A DNA stretch of 64,000 nucleotides from Marinobacterium_E sp035458585 (lineage in GTDB: Bacteria; Pseudomonadota; Gammaproteobacteria; Pseudomonadales; Balneatricaceae): NCBI GenBank assembly GCA_035458585.1, contig DATHZN010000036.1:1-64000 (forward strand), read 5' to 3'. Positions 1-7,802 of this stretch are shown here, piece after piece. The position numbers and the translations under genes were made by a program. The notes under the pieces are model-generated. The model was not told the origin of the DNA. It did no database searches and saw only the letters and a program-made list of their open reading frames with translations. The stretch's first letter is position 1. Each line of letters begins with the position of its first letter.

Positions 1-252
1 ACGCCTGATTGGAACACACGCAGGTTCCCTGGGCGTCAAAACATATCGTCGCAACGGAGAGCCCTTGCAACAGATCTTGCGCGCTGCATGAAACAGAAGC
101 TGTCTGTTCGCTGGAGTTAGATAACGGCTTTTTCAACATCGGAGTAATCTATCACAGTCAACTGGGTTCTGCTCTAACGCCAGTGTAGAAATATCCACTC
201 AGACTAACAACAGAGTAATCAATAACACGCTAAGATGAGCACTCTTTAGCAT
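1..252 (-). pseudogene. Possible decayed secreted Cys-containing protein gene (runs off left edge)
   Basis: From an ATG at 250-252 the minus strand reads a basic residue pair and a hydrophobic stretch of signal-peptide type (MLKSAHLSVLLITLLLV). It then meets an in-frame TGA at 199-201. The same frame continues for about 20 codons to a second stop. A neighbouring frame opens at 137-139 and stays open for 46 codons to the window edge, with four cysteines. Read together, this looks like one gene with a nonsense codon and a frameshift. I do not recognise the family. It could equally be chance open frames in non-coding DNA. Confidence 0.3.
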
Positions 253-344
253 CGCGTTTCCGGAAAATAGATCACCGACACCTCATCACTTGGTTGCCGA
301 AAGACCTTGTTGTACCCAGCGGCCGATTGTTCAGGGCGCAACAT
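246..344 (-). CDS. Small ORF of 32 codons, unknown, overlapping the decayed gene
   Basis: ATG at 342-344 and TAA at 246-248. The product has an ordinary soluble amino-acid mix and no membrane segment. Its stop overlaps the start of the next frame by 7 bases in the form ATGCTAA, the kind of overlap seen in translationally coupled genes. That is the main reason to suspect it was, or is, part of a real gene pair. It may be the 3' end of a longer gene, since a stop lies a few codons upstream in frame. Function unknown. Confidence 0.22.
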   Translation of the reverse strand: MLRPEQSAAGYNKVFRQPSDEVSVIYFPETRC

Positions 345-647
345 CAAAGAGTATTAAGACTTCAATGCGATCTTTTTATCGAATGCGTCTATTTTGACAG
401 ATTGCCTACAAGTTAGCCGAGTTTGCGACCATTTCCTTCGTAGCGAGTGCCTGACATTGTGATACAGATTCTAGAAAATCCTCAACGCAGTGCGCGCGAT
501 GTGTGTGTAAAGATTGCTAGCCTACCGATGACTAAGGTTAGCAGCTCTCTATCAATCAATTACACCGAGTTGTTGGCTGACAGCCGATACTGATAGCCAC
601 ACGCCTAAAGTCAGGATGAAGAAACGGATGAGATGAAACTTTATGAA
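345..647. other. Gene-free stretch
   Basis: No open frame on either strand is long enough to support. An imperfect inverted repeat (TTGCTAGCC ... GGTTAGCAG, about 513-543) could form a hairpin, but it has no T-tract. Nothing else was recognised. Confidence 0.4.
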
Positions 648-675
648 AGATTGGGAAGATTTAGCTCCCCAATCT
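648..675 (-). terminator. Probable terminator of the prp operon
   Basis: An 8-bp perfect stem (AGATTGGG at 648-655 with CCCAATCT at 668-675) lies 27 bases beyond the prpF stop. On the minus strand it is followed by a short T-rich run, TTTCATAAAGTTT. The T-tract is weak, so efficiency is uncertain. The position right after the last gene of the operon supports the call. Confidence 0.5.
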
Positions 676-701
676 CTGTAGCGTATTCAAACACAGGCTA
701 A

Positions 702-1880
702 TTAAAACGTATCAGCGGGTACATGTACCCAACCGGTCATCATCAGTCGTGCGCTGCGGCTCATGATGGCAGCTTTAGCTGTCCATTCACCGTTGATCTC
801 CTCCGCTTTAGCGCCCACTCGAAGCGTGCCTGACGGGTGACCAAAGCGCACCGCATCCCGCTCGCCACCGCCGGCAGCCAGATTCACTAAGGTACCGGGT
901 ACTGCCGCCGCAGTGGCAATCGCCACTGCCGCTGTACCCATCATCGCGTGGTGCAGCTTACCCATAGAGAGCGCGCGAACTAGAAGATCCACATCGCCGG
1001 TTCCAATCTCTTTTCCACTGGAAGCTTTATATGCTTTGGGCTTGGAGACAAAAGCGATCTTCGGCGTATGTTGACGTGTTTCCGCCTCTTTGAGGTCCTT
1101 AATCAGACCCATCTTCATCGCACCGTAGGCGCGCATCTTCTCGAAACGCTCCAGCGCTGCCGGATCATTGTTAATCGCCTCACGCAGCTCAGTACCCTCG
1201 TAACCAATCTCCTCAGCGTTAAGAAAGATCGTCGGGATACCTGAGTTGATCATTGTCGCTTTAAAGGTGCCAACGCCAGGAACCTCAAGATCATCGACAA
1301 GGTTGCCTGTCGGGAACATAGATCCTTCGCCATCAGCCGGATCCATAAAGGACACTTCAATCTCCGCTGCTGGAAAAGTCACACCATCCAGCTCAAAATC
1401 GCCTGTCTCCTGCACCTGACCGTTGGTAATGGGTACCTTACCGATAATGGTTTTCCTAATATTCGCCTGCCAGATCTTAACTTCGCAAATACCGTTCTCG
1501 GGAATTTTGGCTGGATCCACCAAACCTGCATGAATCGAGTAAGGCCCTACGGCAGCAGACAAGTTGCCGCAGTTACCTGACCAATCAACAAATGCACGAT
1601 CAATCGCTACCTGCCCAAAAAGGTAATCCACGTCGTGGCCGGGCTGAGTGCTCTTTGAGATAATAACCGTCTTCGAAGTAGACGACGTCGCTGCCCCCAT
1701 ACCATCAATCTGCGCACCGTAAGGATCGGGCGAGCCAATCACACGCATCAGCAACTTATCCCGCGCCTCTCCCGGCACCTGACAAGCCTCAGGTAGGTCA
1801 GTTAGACTGAAAAATACACCCTTAGACGTACCGCCACGCATGTACGTAGCCGGTACTTTTATTTGAGGAACAAAGGCCAT
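702..1880 (-). CDS. prpF: 2-methylaconitate cis-trans isomerase PrpF
   Basis: PrpF acts with AcnD in the methylcitrate cycle, isomerising the 2-methylaconitate made by AcnD so that it can be hydrated to 2-methylisocitrate. The 392-aa product starts with the family hallmark region RGGTSKGVFF (about residues 15-24) and carries the paired-half fold segments GNCGNLSAAVGPY (about 102-114) and GTAAVAIATAAAVPGT (about 317-332). Length is normal. The ATG at 1880 has a purine-rich GGGAGAG upstream. It is the last gene of the cluster, separated from acnD by 371 bases of hairpin repeats, so its expression may be uncoupled from the rest of the operon. Confidence 0.96.
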   Translation of the reverse strand: MAFVPQIKVPATYMRGGTSKGVFFSLTDLPEACQVPGEARDKLLMRVIGSPDPYGAQIDGMGAATSSTSKTVIISKSTQPGHDVDYLFGQVAIDRAFVDWSGNCGNLSAAVGPYSIHAGLVDPAKIPENGICEVKIWQANIRKTIIGKVPITNGQVQETGDFELDGVTFPAAEIEVSFMDPADGEGSMFPTGNLVDDLEVPGVGTFKATMINSGIPTIFLNAEEIGYEGTELREAINNDPAALERFEKMRAYGAMKMGLIKDLKEAETRQHTPKIAFVSKPKAYKASSGKEIGTGDVDLLVRALSMGKLHHAMMGTAAVAIATAAAVPGTLVNLAAGGGERDAVRFGHPSGTLRVGAKAEEINGEWTAKAAIMSRSARLMMTGWVHVPADTF

Positions 1881-1916
1881 TGGCTCTCTCCCAATAGTTG
1901 GTTGAGGAGCGCAGGA

Positions 1917-2000
1917 GCAGGCATTTCAAGAGGCGCCGTAAACCCATCCCTGGGGGCTTAGTGCCGGCATCCTTGCCGGCAAAACTCTTGAAACCCCTGC
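1917..2000. repeat. Intergenic hairpin repeat, element 1
   Basis: An 84-base imperfect palindrome. The outer arms are GCAGG-CA-TTTCAAGAG (1917-1932) and CTCTTGAAA-CC-CCTGC (1985-2000). An inner hairpin is TGCCGGC / GCCGGCA (1962-1968 / 1975-1981) with loop ATCCTT. Between them lies the motif CCATCCCTGGGGGCTT. The layout resembles the extragenic palindromic repeats dispersed in many gammaproteobacterial genomes. A second, inverted relative lies at 2086-2241. Confidence 0.65.
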
Positions 2001-2085
2001 CACTACACTCCTCGCTCAGTTAGTCGATGATCTGAGAAACCAAAATCAACGACCATAGAAAATCGAAGGTGCCACGGAGTGTTCT

Positions 2086-2241
2086 GGTCTCCGATCTCAG
2101 ACCGTTAGTCGCCTGGACGGCGACTACCGAGCCCCATGGATATGTTCATGGATGAACGGTATGCCGCGCGACGCAGGAGCAAGCGCGCGGCGGTGTTTAC
2201 GGCGCGTCTGGAATGGAGACCCGGGCACTCCGCGGCGCCGT
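2086..2241. repeat. Intergenic hairpin repeat, element 2 (inverted relative to element 1)
   Basis: A chain of hairpins fills the space up to acnD: GGTCT/AGACC (2086-2090/2099-2103), TAGTCGCC/GGCGACTA (2106-2113/2119-2126), GCCGCGCG/CGCGCGGC (2163-2170/2184-2191) and ACGGCGC/GCGCCGT (2199-2205/2235-2241). Read on the minus strand it contains ATCCATGGGGCTCGGT followed by a hairpin with a TCC-containing loop, the same arrangement as CATCCCTGGGGGCTT plus hairpin in element 1. It also shares CGCCGTAAAC with element 1. Open frames across this stretch are by-products of the high GC. Confidence 0.6.
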
Positions 2242-2251
2242 CCACTGGCAA

Positions 2252-4861
2252 TTAAGCGTTGCCTTCCAGAAAGTCCTGAGCAAAGCGCTGCAGTACGCCA
2301 CCCGCTTTGTAAACTCGCACTTCCGCCGCTGTATCAAGACGACAGGTCACAGGAATACGCACCTCTTCGCCATTACGACGATGCATGATGACAGTCAGCG
2401 TCGCACGTGGAGAGATCTCGCCCTCAACATCGTACGTCTCTGTACCGTCTATTGAGTACGTGTTGCGCGTTTCGCCCTGCTTGAACTCCAGCGGCAGTAC
2501 TCCCATACCTACAAGGTTAGTTCGGTGAATCCGCTCAAAGCCCTCAGCCACAATCGCTTCAACACCCGCCAGGCGAACCCCTTTTGCAGCCCAGTCACGT
2601 GATGAGCCTTGACCGTAGTCAGCGCCAGCAACGATGATCAAGTTCTGCTTACGCTCCATGTAGGTTTCGATAACTTCCCACATGCGCTGAGTCTCACCCT
2701 CTGGCTCCAGACGTGCCAACGAGCCCTGGATGATCTCGCCGCTAGCGTCACGGCACATCTCGTTGAGCAGTTTCGGGTTAGCGAAAGTTGCGCGCTGAGC
2801 TGTCAGGTGATCACCACGGTGAGTCGCGTAGGAGTTAAAGTCCTCCTCGGGTAGACCCATCTTCGCCAGGTATTCACCGGCTGCAGATGAGGCCAGGATC
2901 GCGTTTGAGGGCGACAGGTGATCAGTGGTGATGTTGTCACCGAGCACCGCCAGTGGACGCATGCCCTTAAGCGTACGCTCTCCTGCCAGCGCGCCTTCCC
3001 AGTATGGCGGACGACGGATGTAGGTCGACATTGGACGCCAGTCGTAGAGAGGGCTAGGCGCCTTCTCAACTTCACCGAGGTCAAACATTGGAATATAGAT
3101 CTGCTTGAACTGCTCTGGCTTAACGGCCTTAGCAACGATCGCATCGATCTCTTCATCCGATGGCCAGATATCTTTCAAGGTGACAGGGTTACCGTTGTTA
3201 TCGGTACCCAGAACATCGTTCTCGATATCAAAACGTACGGTACCTGCAATCGCGTAAGCGACCACCAGAGGTGGTGATGCCAAGAATGCCTGCTTCGCGT
3301 ACGGGTGGATTCGGCCATCGAAGTTACGGTTGCCCGACAGAACGGCCGTCGCGTAGAGGTCGCGATCGATGATCTCTTGCTGAATGACAGGGTCAAGCGC
3401 GCCCGACATGCCGTTGCAGGTGGTACAGGCATAAGCCACGATACCGAAGCCCATTCTCTCAAGTTCTGACAGCAAACCTGCCTCTTCGAGATAGAGTTTG
3501 GCGACCTTCGAACCCGGTGCAAAAGATGACTTCACCCAAGGTTTACGCACCAGTCCGAGCTCATTCGCGCGCTTGGCTACAAGGCCTGCAGCGACCACGT
3601 TGCGTGGGTTAGAGGTGTTGGTACATGAGGTGATAGCTGCGATGATGACCGCGCCGTCAGGAAGTAGCCCCTCAGACTCCTCCTGTCGAGCCGCGGCGAG
3701 TTTCGCGCCGTCGGCGATACCTCTCTCGGAGAGCGCACTCGTTGGTAATCGACGGTGTGGATTGGATGGACCTGCCATGTTGCGTACAACAGTCGACAAA
3801 TCAAACTCCAAAACACGTTCATATTGTGCATCTTCAAGGTCAGTCGCCCAAAGCCCCGTCTCTTTCGCGTACTGTTCAACCAGAGCCACCTGCTCAGACT
3901 CACGACCGGTCAGCCTAAGGTAATCGATCGTCTGGCCGTCGATATAGAACATCGCAGCGGTGGCACCGAACTCGGGCGTCATGTTAGAGATGGTCGCGCG
4001 GTCACCAATCGATAGTGAGTCTGCCCCTTCACCGAAGAACTCAAGGTAGGCCCCTACAACACGCTGCTGGCGAAGGAACTCGGTAAGCGCCAGCACGATA
4101 TCAGTGGCGGTGATTCCCGGATTACGTTTCCCTATGAGTTTTACGCCGACTATGTCGGGCAGGCGCATCATAGAGGGGTGACCCAGCATCACTGTTTCAG
4201 CTTCCAGACCACCTACACCGATCGCGATAACACCCAGTGCATCGACATGTGGCGTGTGTGAGTCAGTACCAACACAGGTGTCAGGGTATGCTATGCCATC
4301 GCGCGCCTGAATGACGGGAGACATCTTCTCTAGGTTGATCTGGTGCATGATGCCATTTCCGGCTGGTATCACATCAACGTTCTCGAACGCCGTCTTCGTC
4401 CAGTCAATAAAGTGGAAACGGTCTTCATTTCGGCGATCTTCAATCGCACGGTTCTTCTCAAACGCCTCTGGATCAAACCCAGGCGCTTCCACTGCCAGCG
4501 AGTGATCGACGATTAATTGGGTTGGTACGACGGGGTTCACCTTGGATGGATCTCCACCCTGCTCGGCTATCGCATCACGCAGACCTGCAAGATCAACCAG
4601 TGCAGTCTGGCCAAGAATGTCATGACAAACCACACGTGCGGGGTACCAGGGAAAGTCCAGATCACGCTTACGCTCGATTAGCTGTTTGAGAGAATCAGTC
4701 AGCGCTTCTGGCTCACAGCGGCGCACTAGCTGTTCAGCCAGTACGCGTGAGGTGTACGGAAGCTTGGCATAGGCGCCTGCTTCAATTGCATTCACCGCCG
4801 CGCGAGTGTCGAAATAATCCAGGCCAGTATTGCCAAGGGTTTTACGGTATTCAATGTTCAT
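2252..4861 (-). CDS. acnD: Fe/S-dependent 2-methylisocitrate dehydratase AcnD
   Basis: AcnD is the aconitase-family enzyme that dehydrates 2-methylcitrate to 2-methylaconitate and replaces PrpD in genomes that also carry prpF. At 869 aa it has the expected length. The 4Fe-4S ligands are visible as ITSCTNTSNP (Cys about 410) and ACTTCNG (Cys about 476 and 479). The C-terminal swivel domain (from about residue 650) includes SSRDWAAKG. It starts 17 bases after prpC, so the two are co-transcribed. Ordinary aconitase AcnA is the main alternative, but the prpC-prpF context decides for AcnD. Confidence 0.96.
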   Translation of the reverse strand: MNIEYRKTLGNTGLDYFDTRAAVNAIEAGAYAKLPYTSRVLAEQLVRRCEPEALTDSLKQLIERKRDLDFPWYPARVVCHDILGQTALVDLAGLRDAIAEQGGDPSKVNPVVPTQLIVDHSLAVEAPGFDPEAFEKNRAIEDRRNEDRFHFIDWTKTAFENVDVIPAGNGIMHQINLEKMSPVIQARDGIAYPDTCVGTDSHTPHVDALGVIAIGVGGLEAETVMLGHPSMMRLPDIVGVKLIGKRNPGITATDIVLALTEFLRQQRVVGAYLEFFGEGADSLSIGDRATISNMTPEFGATAAMFYIDGQTIDYLRLTGRESEQVALVEQYAKETGLWATDLEDAQYERVLEFDLSTVVRNMAGPSNPHRRLPTSALSERGIADGAKLAAARQEESEGLLPDGAVIIAAITSCTNTSNPRNVVAAGLVAKRANELGLVRKPWVKSSFAPGSKVAKLYLEEAGLLSELERMGFGIVAYACTTCNGMSGALDPVIQQEIIDRDLYATAVLSGNRNFDGRIHPYAKQAFLASPPLVVAYAIAGTVRFDIENDVLGTDNNGNPVTLKDIWPSDEEIDAIVAKAVKPEQFKQIYIPMFDLGEVEKAPSPLYDWRPMSTYIRRPPYWEGALAGERTLKGMRPLAVLGDNITTDHLSPSNAILASSAAGEYLAKMGLPEEDFNSYATHRGDHLTAQRATFANPKLLNEMCRDASGEIIQGSLARLEPEGETQRMWEVIETYMERKQNLIIVAGADYGQGSSRDWAAKGVRLAGVEAIVAEGFERIHRTNLVGMGVLPLEFKQGETRNTYSIDGTETYDVEGEISPRATLTVIMHRRNGEEVRIPVTCRLDTAAEVRVYKAGGVLQRFAQDFLEGNA

Positions 4862-4878
4862 CTATAAAACGCCCTTAA

Positions 4879-6009
4879 TTAAACACGATCAGCAATGTCG
4901 ACCCACACCGATGACTCTGGACCGGTGTAGTCGGCACTTGGGCGGATAATGCGATTGTTAGCGCGCTGCTCCATTACGTGCGCCGTCCACCCTGATACGC
5001 GCGAGCAGACAAAAATTGGCGTGAATAGCTTGGTCGGGATACCCATGAAGTGGTAAGCCGAAGCGTGGAAAAAGTCCGCATTACAGAAGAGTTTTTTCTC
5101 ACGCCACATCACCGCTTCGACCCGTTCAGAGACAGCGTAAAGGCGTGTGTCCCCCACCTGCTCTGAGAGCTTTTTAGACCAACCTTTAATAATCGCGTTG
5201 CGTGGGTCGTTATCCTTGTAGATAGCGTGACCGAAGCCCATGATCTTATCTTTGCGGGCCAGCATTCCGAGGATCTGCTCTTCAGCCTCTTCCGGCGATT
5301 GCCAATGCTCGATCATCGCCATAGCCGCCTCATTTGCACCACCATGAAGTGGCCCGCGTAGCGAACCAATCGCACCGGTTACACAACTGTGTATGTCAGA
5401 GAGGGTTGAGGCACAGACACGCGCTGTAAAAGTGGATGCGTTGAATTCGTGTTCAGCGTAGAGAATCAGCGAGGCGTGCATAACCTGAGTGTGTAGTGCC
5501 TCTGGCTTCTTATTGTGCAAGGTCCAAAGAAACTGCTCAGCTATAGAGTCTGCGTCAGTCTCTGTCTCGATCCGGATGCCGTTGTGCGAGTAGTTATACC
5601 AGTAATTGATAATACCCGGGAAGATAGCGAGCATCCGGTCAATGTGATCAAGCTGCTCGCTGAAGTCCTCCTCAGTCTCCAGGTTACCCAGCATTGAGAC
5701 ACCGGTGCGCATCACATCCATTGGATGAGCGTCTTTTGGGATATTCTCTAGTACAGTTTTGAGTGCCGCTGGCAGCGCACGCATACCTTTGAGGCGCGCT
5801 TTGTAGGCATCCAGTTCCACCTGAGTTGGCAGCTTGCCGTAAAGCAACAGGTAGGCCACTTCCTCGAACTGAGCATTGTCTGCCAGATCTTTAATGTCAT
5901 AACCGCGGTAAGTCAGCCCGGCACCCGAGACACCACAGGTGCACAGCGCTGTCTGACCAGCAGATTGACCGCGCAGACCCGCACCCGATAACACTTTTGC
6001 TTCAGCCAT
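4879..6009 (-). CDS. prpC: 2-methylcitrate synthase PrpC
   Basis: Condenses propionyl-CoA with oxaloacetate to 2-methylcitrate, the entry step of the cycle. The 376-aa protein is a compact bacterial citrate-synthase fold. The catalytic histidine regions are GPLHGGANE (about 220) and MGFGHAIYK.NDPR (about 258-271), and the C-terminal half has RANNRIIRPSADYTGP. The ATG has a strong Shine-Dalgarno (GAGGAGAGAGTA). It lies 48 bases after prpB and 17 before acnD in one operon. A true citrate synthase gltA is the alternative, but length and neighbours favour PrpC. Confidence 0.96.
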   Translation of the reverse strand: MAEAKVLSGAGLRGQSAGQTALCTCGVSGAGLTYRGYDIKDLADNAQFEEVAYLLLYGKLPTQVELDAYKARLKGMRALPAALKTVLENIPKDAHPMDVMRTGVSMLGNLETEEDFSEQLDHIDRMLAIFPGIINYWYNYSHNGIRIETETDADSIAEQFLWTLHNKKPEALHTQVMHASLILYAEHEFNASTFTARVCASTLSDIHSCVTGAIGSLRGPLHGGANEAAMAMIEHWQSPEEAEEQILGMLARKDKIMGFGHAIYKDNDPRNAIIKGWSKKLSEQVGDTRLYAVSERVEAVMWREKKLFCNADFFHASAYHFMGIPTKLFTPIFVCSRVSGWTAHVMEQRANNRIIRPSADYTGPESSVWVDIADRV

Positions 6010-6057
6010 TACTCTCTCCTCTCGACCTCAAATAAAACGACTAACGTCGCGAGTTAA

Positions 6058-6951
6058 TTACTTGCTCTTACCTTCTTGAAACAGCGCATCCAGTTTCTGC
6101 TCGAAATCGTGGTAATTAAGAAAATCGTAAAGTTCCATACGCGTCTGCATCGTGTCGACTACAGCTTTCTGATCGCCGTCCTTTAGCAGATGCTCATAGA
6201 CATTCAGAGACGCTTTATTCGCTGCCCTAAAGCCTGACAGTGGGTAGAGCACCATCGTACAGCCGTTCTGTGCCAGTTCATCCTTGTGGAACAGTGGCGT
6301 CGCGCCAAATTCTGTGATGTTAGCCAGGAGATGTCCGCCATTGATCCCTTGCGAGAAGGCTTTGTAATCCTCCAGCGTATGAACAGCTTCAGCAAAAATG
6401 CCATCAGCGCCCGCCTCCAGACAAGCCTGAGCCCGCTCCACCGCAGCGTTCAGACCCTCCATCTGGAACGCATCAGTGCGCGCGACGATAAAAAAGTCAT
6501 CATCGGTCTTTGCGTCAGCAGCTGCTTTAATTCGATCAACCATCTCCGACATCGGAACAATCTCTTTATTGGGTCGGTGACCGCAGCGCTTTTGCGCTAC
6601 TTGATCTTCAAGATGACACGCCGCCGCTCCACCGCGAATCATCTCCTTGATCGTCCGCGCAATGTTAAAGGCGCCGCCCCAGCCAGTATCAATATCGACC
6701 ATCAATGGGGTATCGCAGGCGGCTGTGACACGCCGCACGTCTTCCATTACATCATTCAGAGAAGTCATACCCAGATCTGGTAAACCATATGACGCATTCG
6801 CGATACCGCCACCCGAGAGGTAGATAGCCTGATGCCCCACGCGCGTTGCCATCATTGCGTTGTAAGCGTTAAAAGTACCGACGATCTGAAGCGGCTTGTT
6901 ATCAGCCAGTGCTTGACGAAAACGAGCGCCTGGGGACATAGATTGAGCCAT
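6058..6951 (-). CDS. prpB: 2-methylisocitrate lyase PrpB
   Basis: Cleaves 2-methylisocitrate to pyruvate and succinate, the last step of the methylcitrate cycle. The 297-aa protein belongs to the isocitrate lyase/PEP mutase superfamily. The catalytic cysteine is in QKRCGH (Cys about 122). The Mg-binding region MVDIDTGWGGAFNIART is at about 85-100 and AEAVHTLEDY at about 188-197. Its ATG overlaps the stop of the regulator gene by one base (TAATG), so translation is coupled to gntR. This puts the repressor and the cycle enzymes on one transcript. Confidence 0.97.
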   Translation of the reverse strand: MAQSMSPGARFRQALADNKPLQIVGTFNAYNAMMATRVGHQAIYLSGGGIANASYGLPDLGMTSLNDVMEDVRRVTAACDTPLMVDIDTGWGGAFNIARTIKEMIRGGAAACHLEDQVAQKRCGHRPNKEIVPMSEMVDRIKAAADAKTDDDFFIVARTDAFQMEGLNAAVERAQACLEAGADGIFAEAVHTLEDYKAFSQGINGGHLLANITEFGATPLFHKDELAQNGCTMVLYPLSGFRAANKASLNVYEHLLKDGDQKAVVDTMQTRMELYDFLNYHDFEQKLDALFQEGKSK

Positions 6952-7664
6952 TACTTACTCTCCTGCTGGTTAATCTCTTGAGATTCGTTCAATTTGGATT
7001 CGATATTACGTCGCGACGCGCTGATATGACGTCGCATCAGCAGTTCCGCAAGCTCTTCATCGCGTGCTTCAATTGCGTCGAGAATCTGGTGGTGCTCGCG
7101 CAAGGCCAGTGTTGGTCGTGAGCTGGAGAGGCTGAACTGATAACGGTACATGCGGACCAGATGGTAGAGATCTGCTGCCAAGAGCTCCTGCAGTTTGGCG
7201 TTCCCAGAGGCCATAACGATACGATAGTGGAAGTCTAGGTCACCCTCTTTCTGGAAGTAGGCTTGCCCCTCCTGCTGAACGATGTTCTGCTGATGTTGGT
7301 CGAGCAGCGAGCGTAGGCTATCGATCTCAGCCTGTGGCATTAAAACCGCAGCCAGACGACATGCCATCCCCTCGAGTGCCTCGCGAACACGGTAGATCTC
7401 CAGTAACTCTTTGACGCTCAGCTCAACCACACGCGCACCGATGTGTGGCTTACGCTCTACCAAGCGCAGACTCTCCAAACGGCGTAAGGCCTCGCGCAAG
7501 GGGCCTCGACTAATACCGTAGGTTCGAGCGAGTTCGGTCTCGGATATCTTGGTGCCAGTTGCTAACTCACCCTTAATAATCGCCGTTATGATCTGCTGAC
7601 AGACACGGTCGGCGAGTGTGCGATTCTCGTCTTGGTGTGAAACTGGATGCGTGTCTTGAGTCAT
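6951..7664 (-). CDS. GntR/FCD-family regulator of the prp operon
   Basis: 237 aa with an N-terminal winged helix-turn-helix (about 15-85, containing ISETELARTYGISRGPLREALRRL) and a C-terminal FCD ligand-binding domain (about 90-215). The FCD metal-ligand pattern is visible in DFHYRIV and in ALREHHQILDAI. It is the first gene of the operon and overlaps prpB by one base. It probably represses the operon and itself, using the two ATTGTCGACA(A/G)T palindromes just upstream, with a methylcitrate-pathway intermediate as inducer; this is inference from family and position. Many gammaproteobacteria use this GntR protein instead of the sigma-54 activator PrpR. Confidence 0.9.
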   Translation of the reverse strand: MTQDTHPVSHQDENRTLADRVCQQIITAIIKGELATGTKISETELARTYGISRGPLREALRRLESLRLVERKPHIGARVVELSVKELLEIYRVREALEGMACRLAAVLMPQAEIDSLRSLLDQHQQNIVQQEGQAYFQKEGDLDFHYRIVMASGNAKLQELLAADLYHLVRMYRYQFSLSSSRPTLALREHHQILDAIEARDEELAELLMRRHISASRRNIESKLNESQEINQQESK

Positions 7665-7666
7665 GG

Positions 7667-7678
7667 ATTGTCGACAAT
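7667..7678. promoter_or_regulatory. Operator palindrome 1 (ATTGTCGACAAT)
   Basis: A perfect 12-bp palindrome two bases upstream of the gntR start codon and downstream of the predicted -10 box. A near copy lies 74 bp away centre to centre, about seven helical turns. Form and position fit an FCD-type GntR operator that would block transcription when occupied. Confidence 0.7.
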
Positions 7679-7695
7679 TTTAGTTGAATACCGCT

Positions 7696-7723
7696 ATTAT
7701 CCACGCGAATTAGGGCAGAACAA
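7696..7723 (-). promoter_or_regulatory. Predicted sigma-70 promoter of gntR-prpBC-acnD-prpF
   Basis: On the minus strand, -35 TTGTTC (7718-7723) and -10 GATAAT (7696-7701) are separated by 16 bp. The pair lies between the two operator palindromes. Transcription would start near 7689, just upstream of operator 1. Confidence 0.5.
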
Positions 7724-7740
7724 TCCGCCAAAAGGCTAAG

Positions 7741-7752
7741 ATTGTCGACAGT
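7741..7752. promoter_or_regulatory. Operator palindrome 2 (ATTGTCGACAGT)
   Basis: Matches operator 1 at 11 of 12 positions and lies upstream of the predicted -35 box. Paired sites on the same helix face could support looping by two repressor dimers; this is inference. Confidence 0.62.
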
Positions 7753-7802
7753 TTAGACCTAAGGATAGTACTGAGGGGCTATCAGAAAGCCGAATCGCGC
7801 TT

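Noticed and set aside
2152..2455. Two overlapping plus-strand frames of about 80 codons between prpF and acnD
   Set aside because: They lie over the palindromic repeats and the antisense of acnD; basic, Arg/Pro-rich translations typical of GC-rich non-coding DNA.
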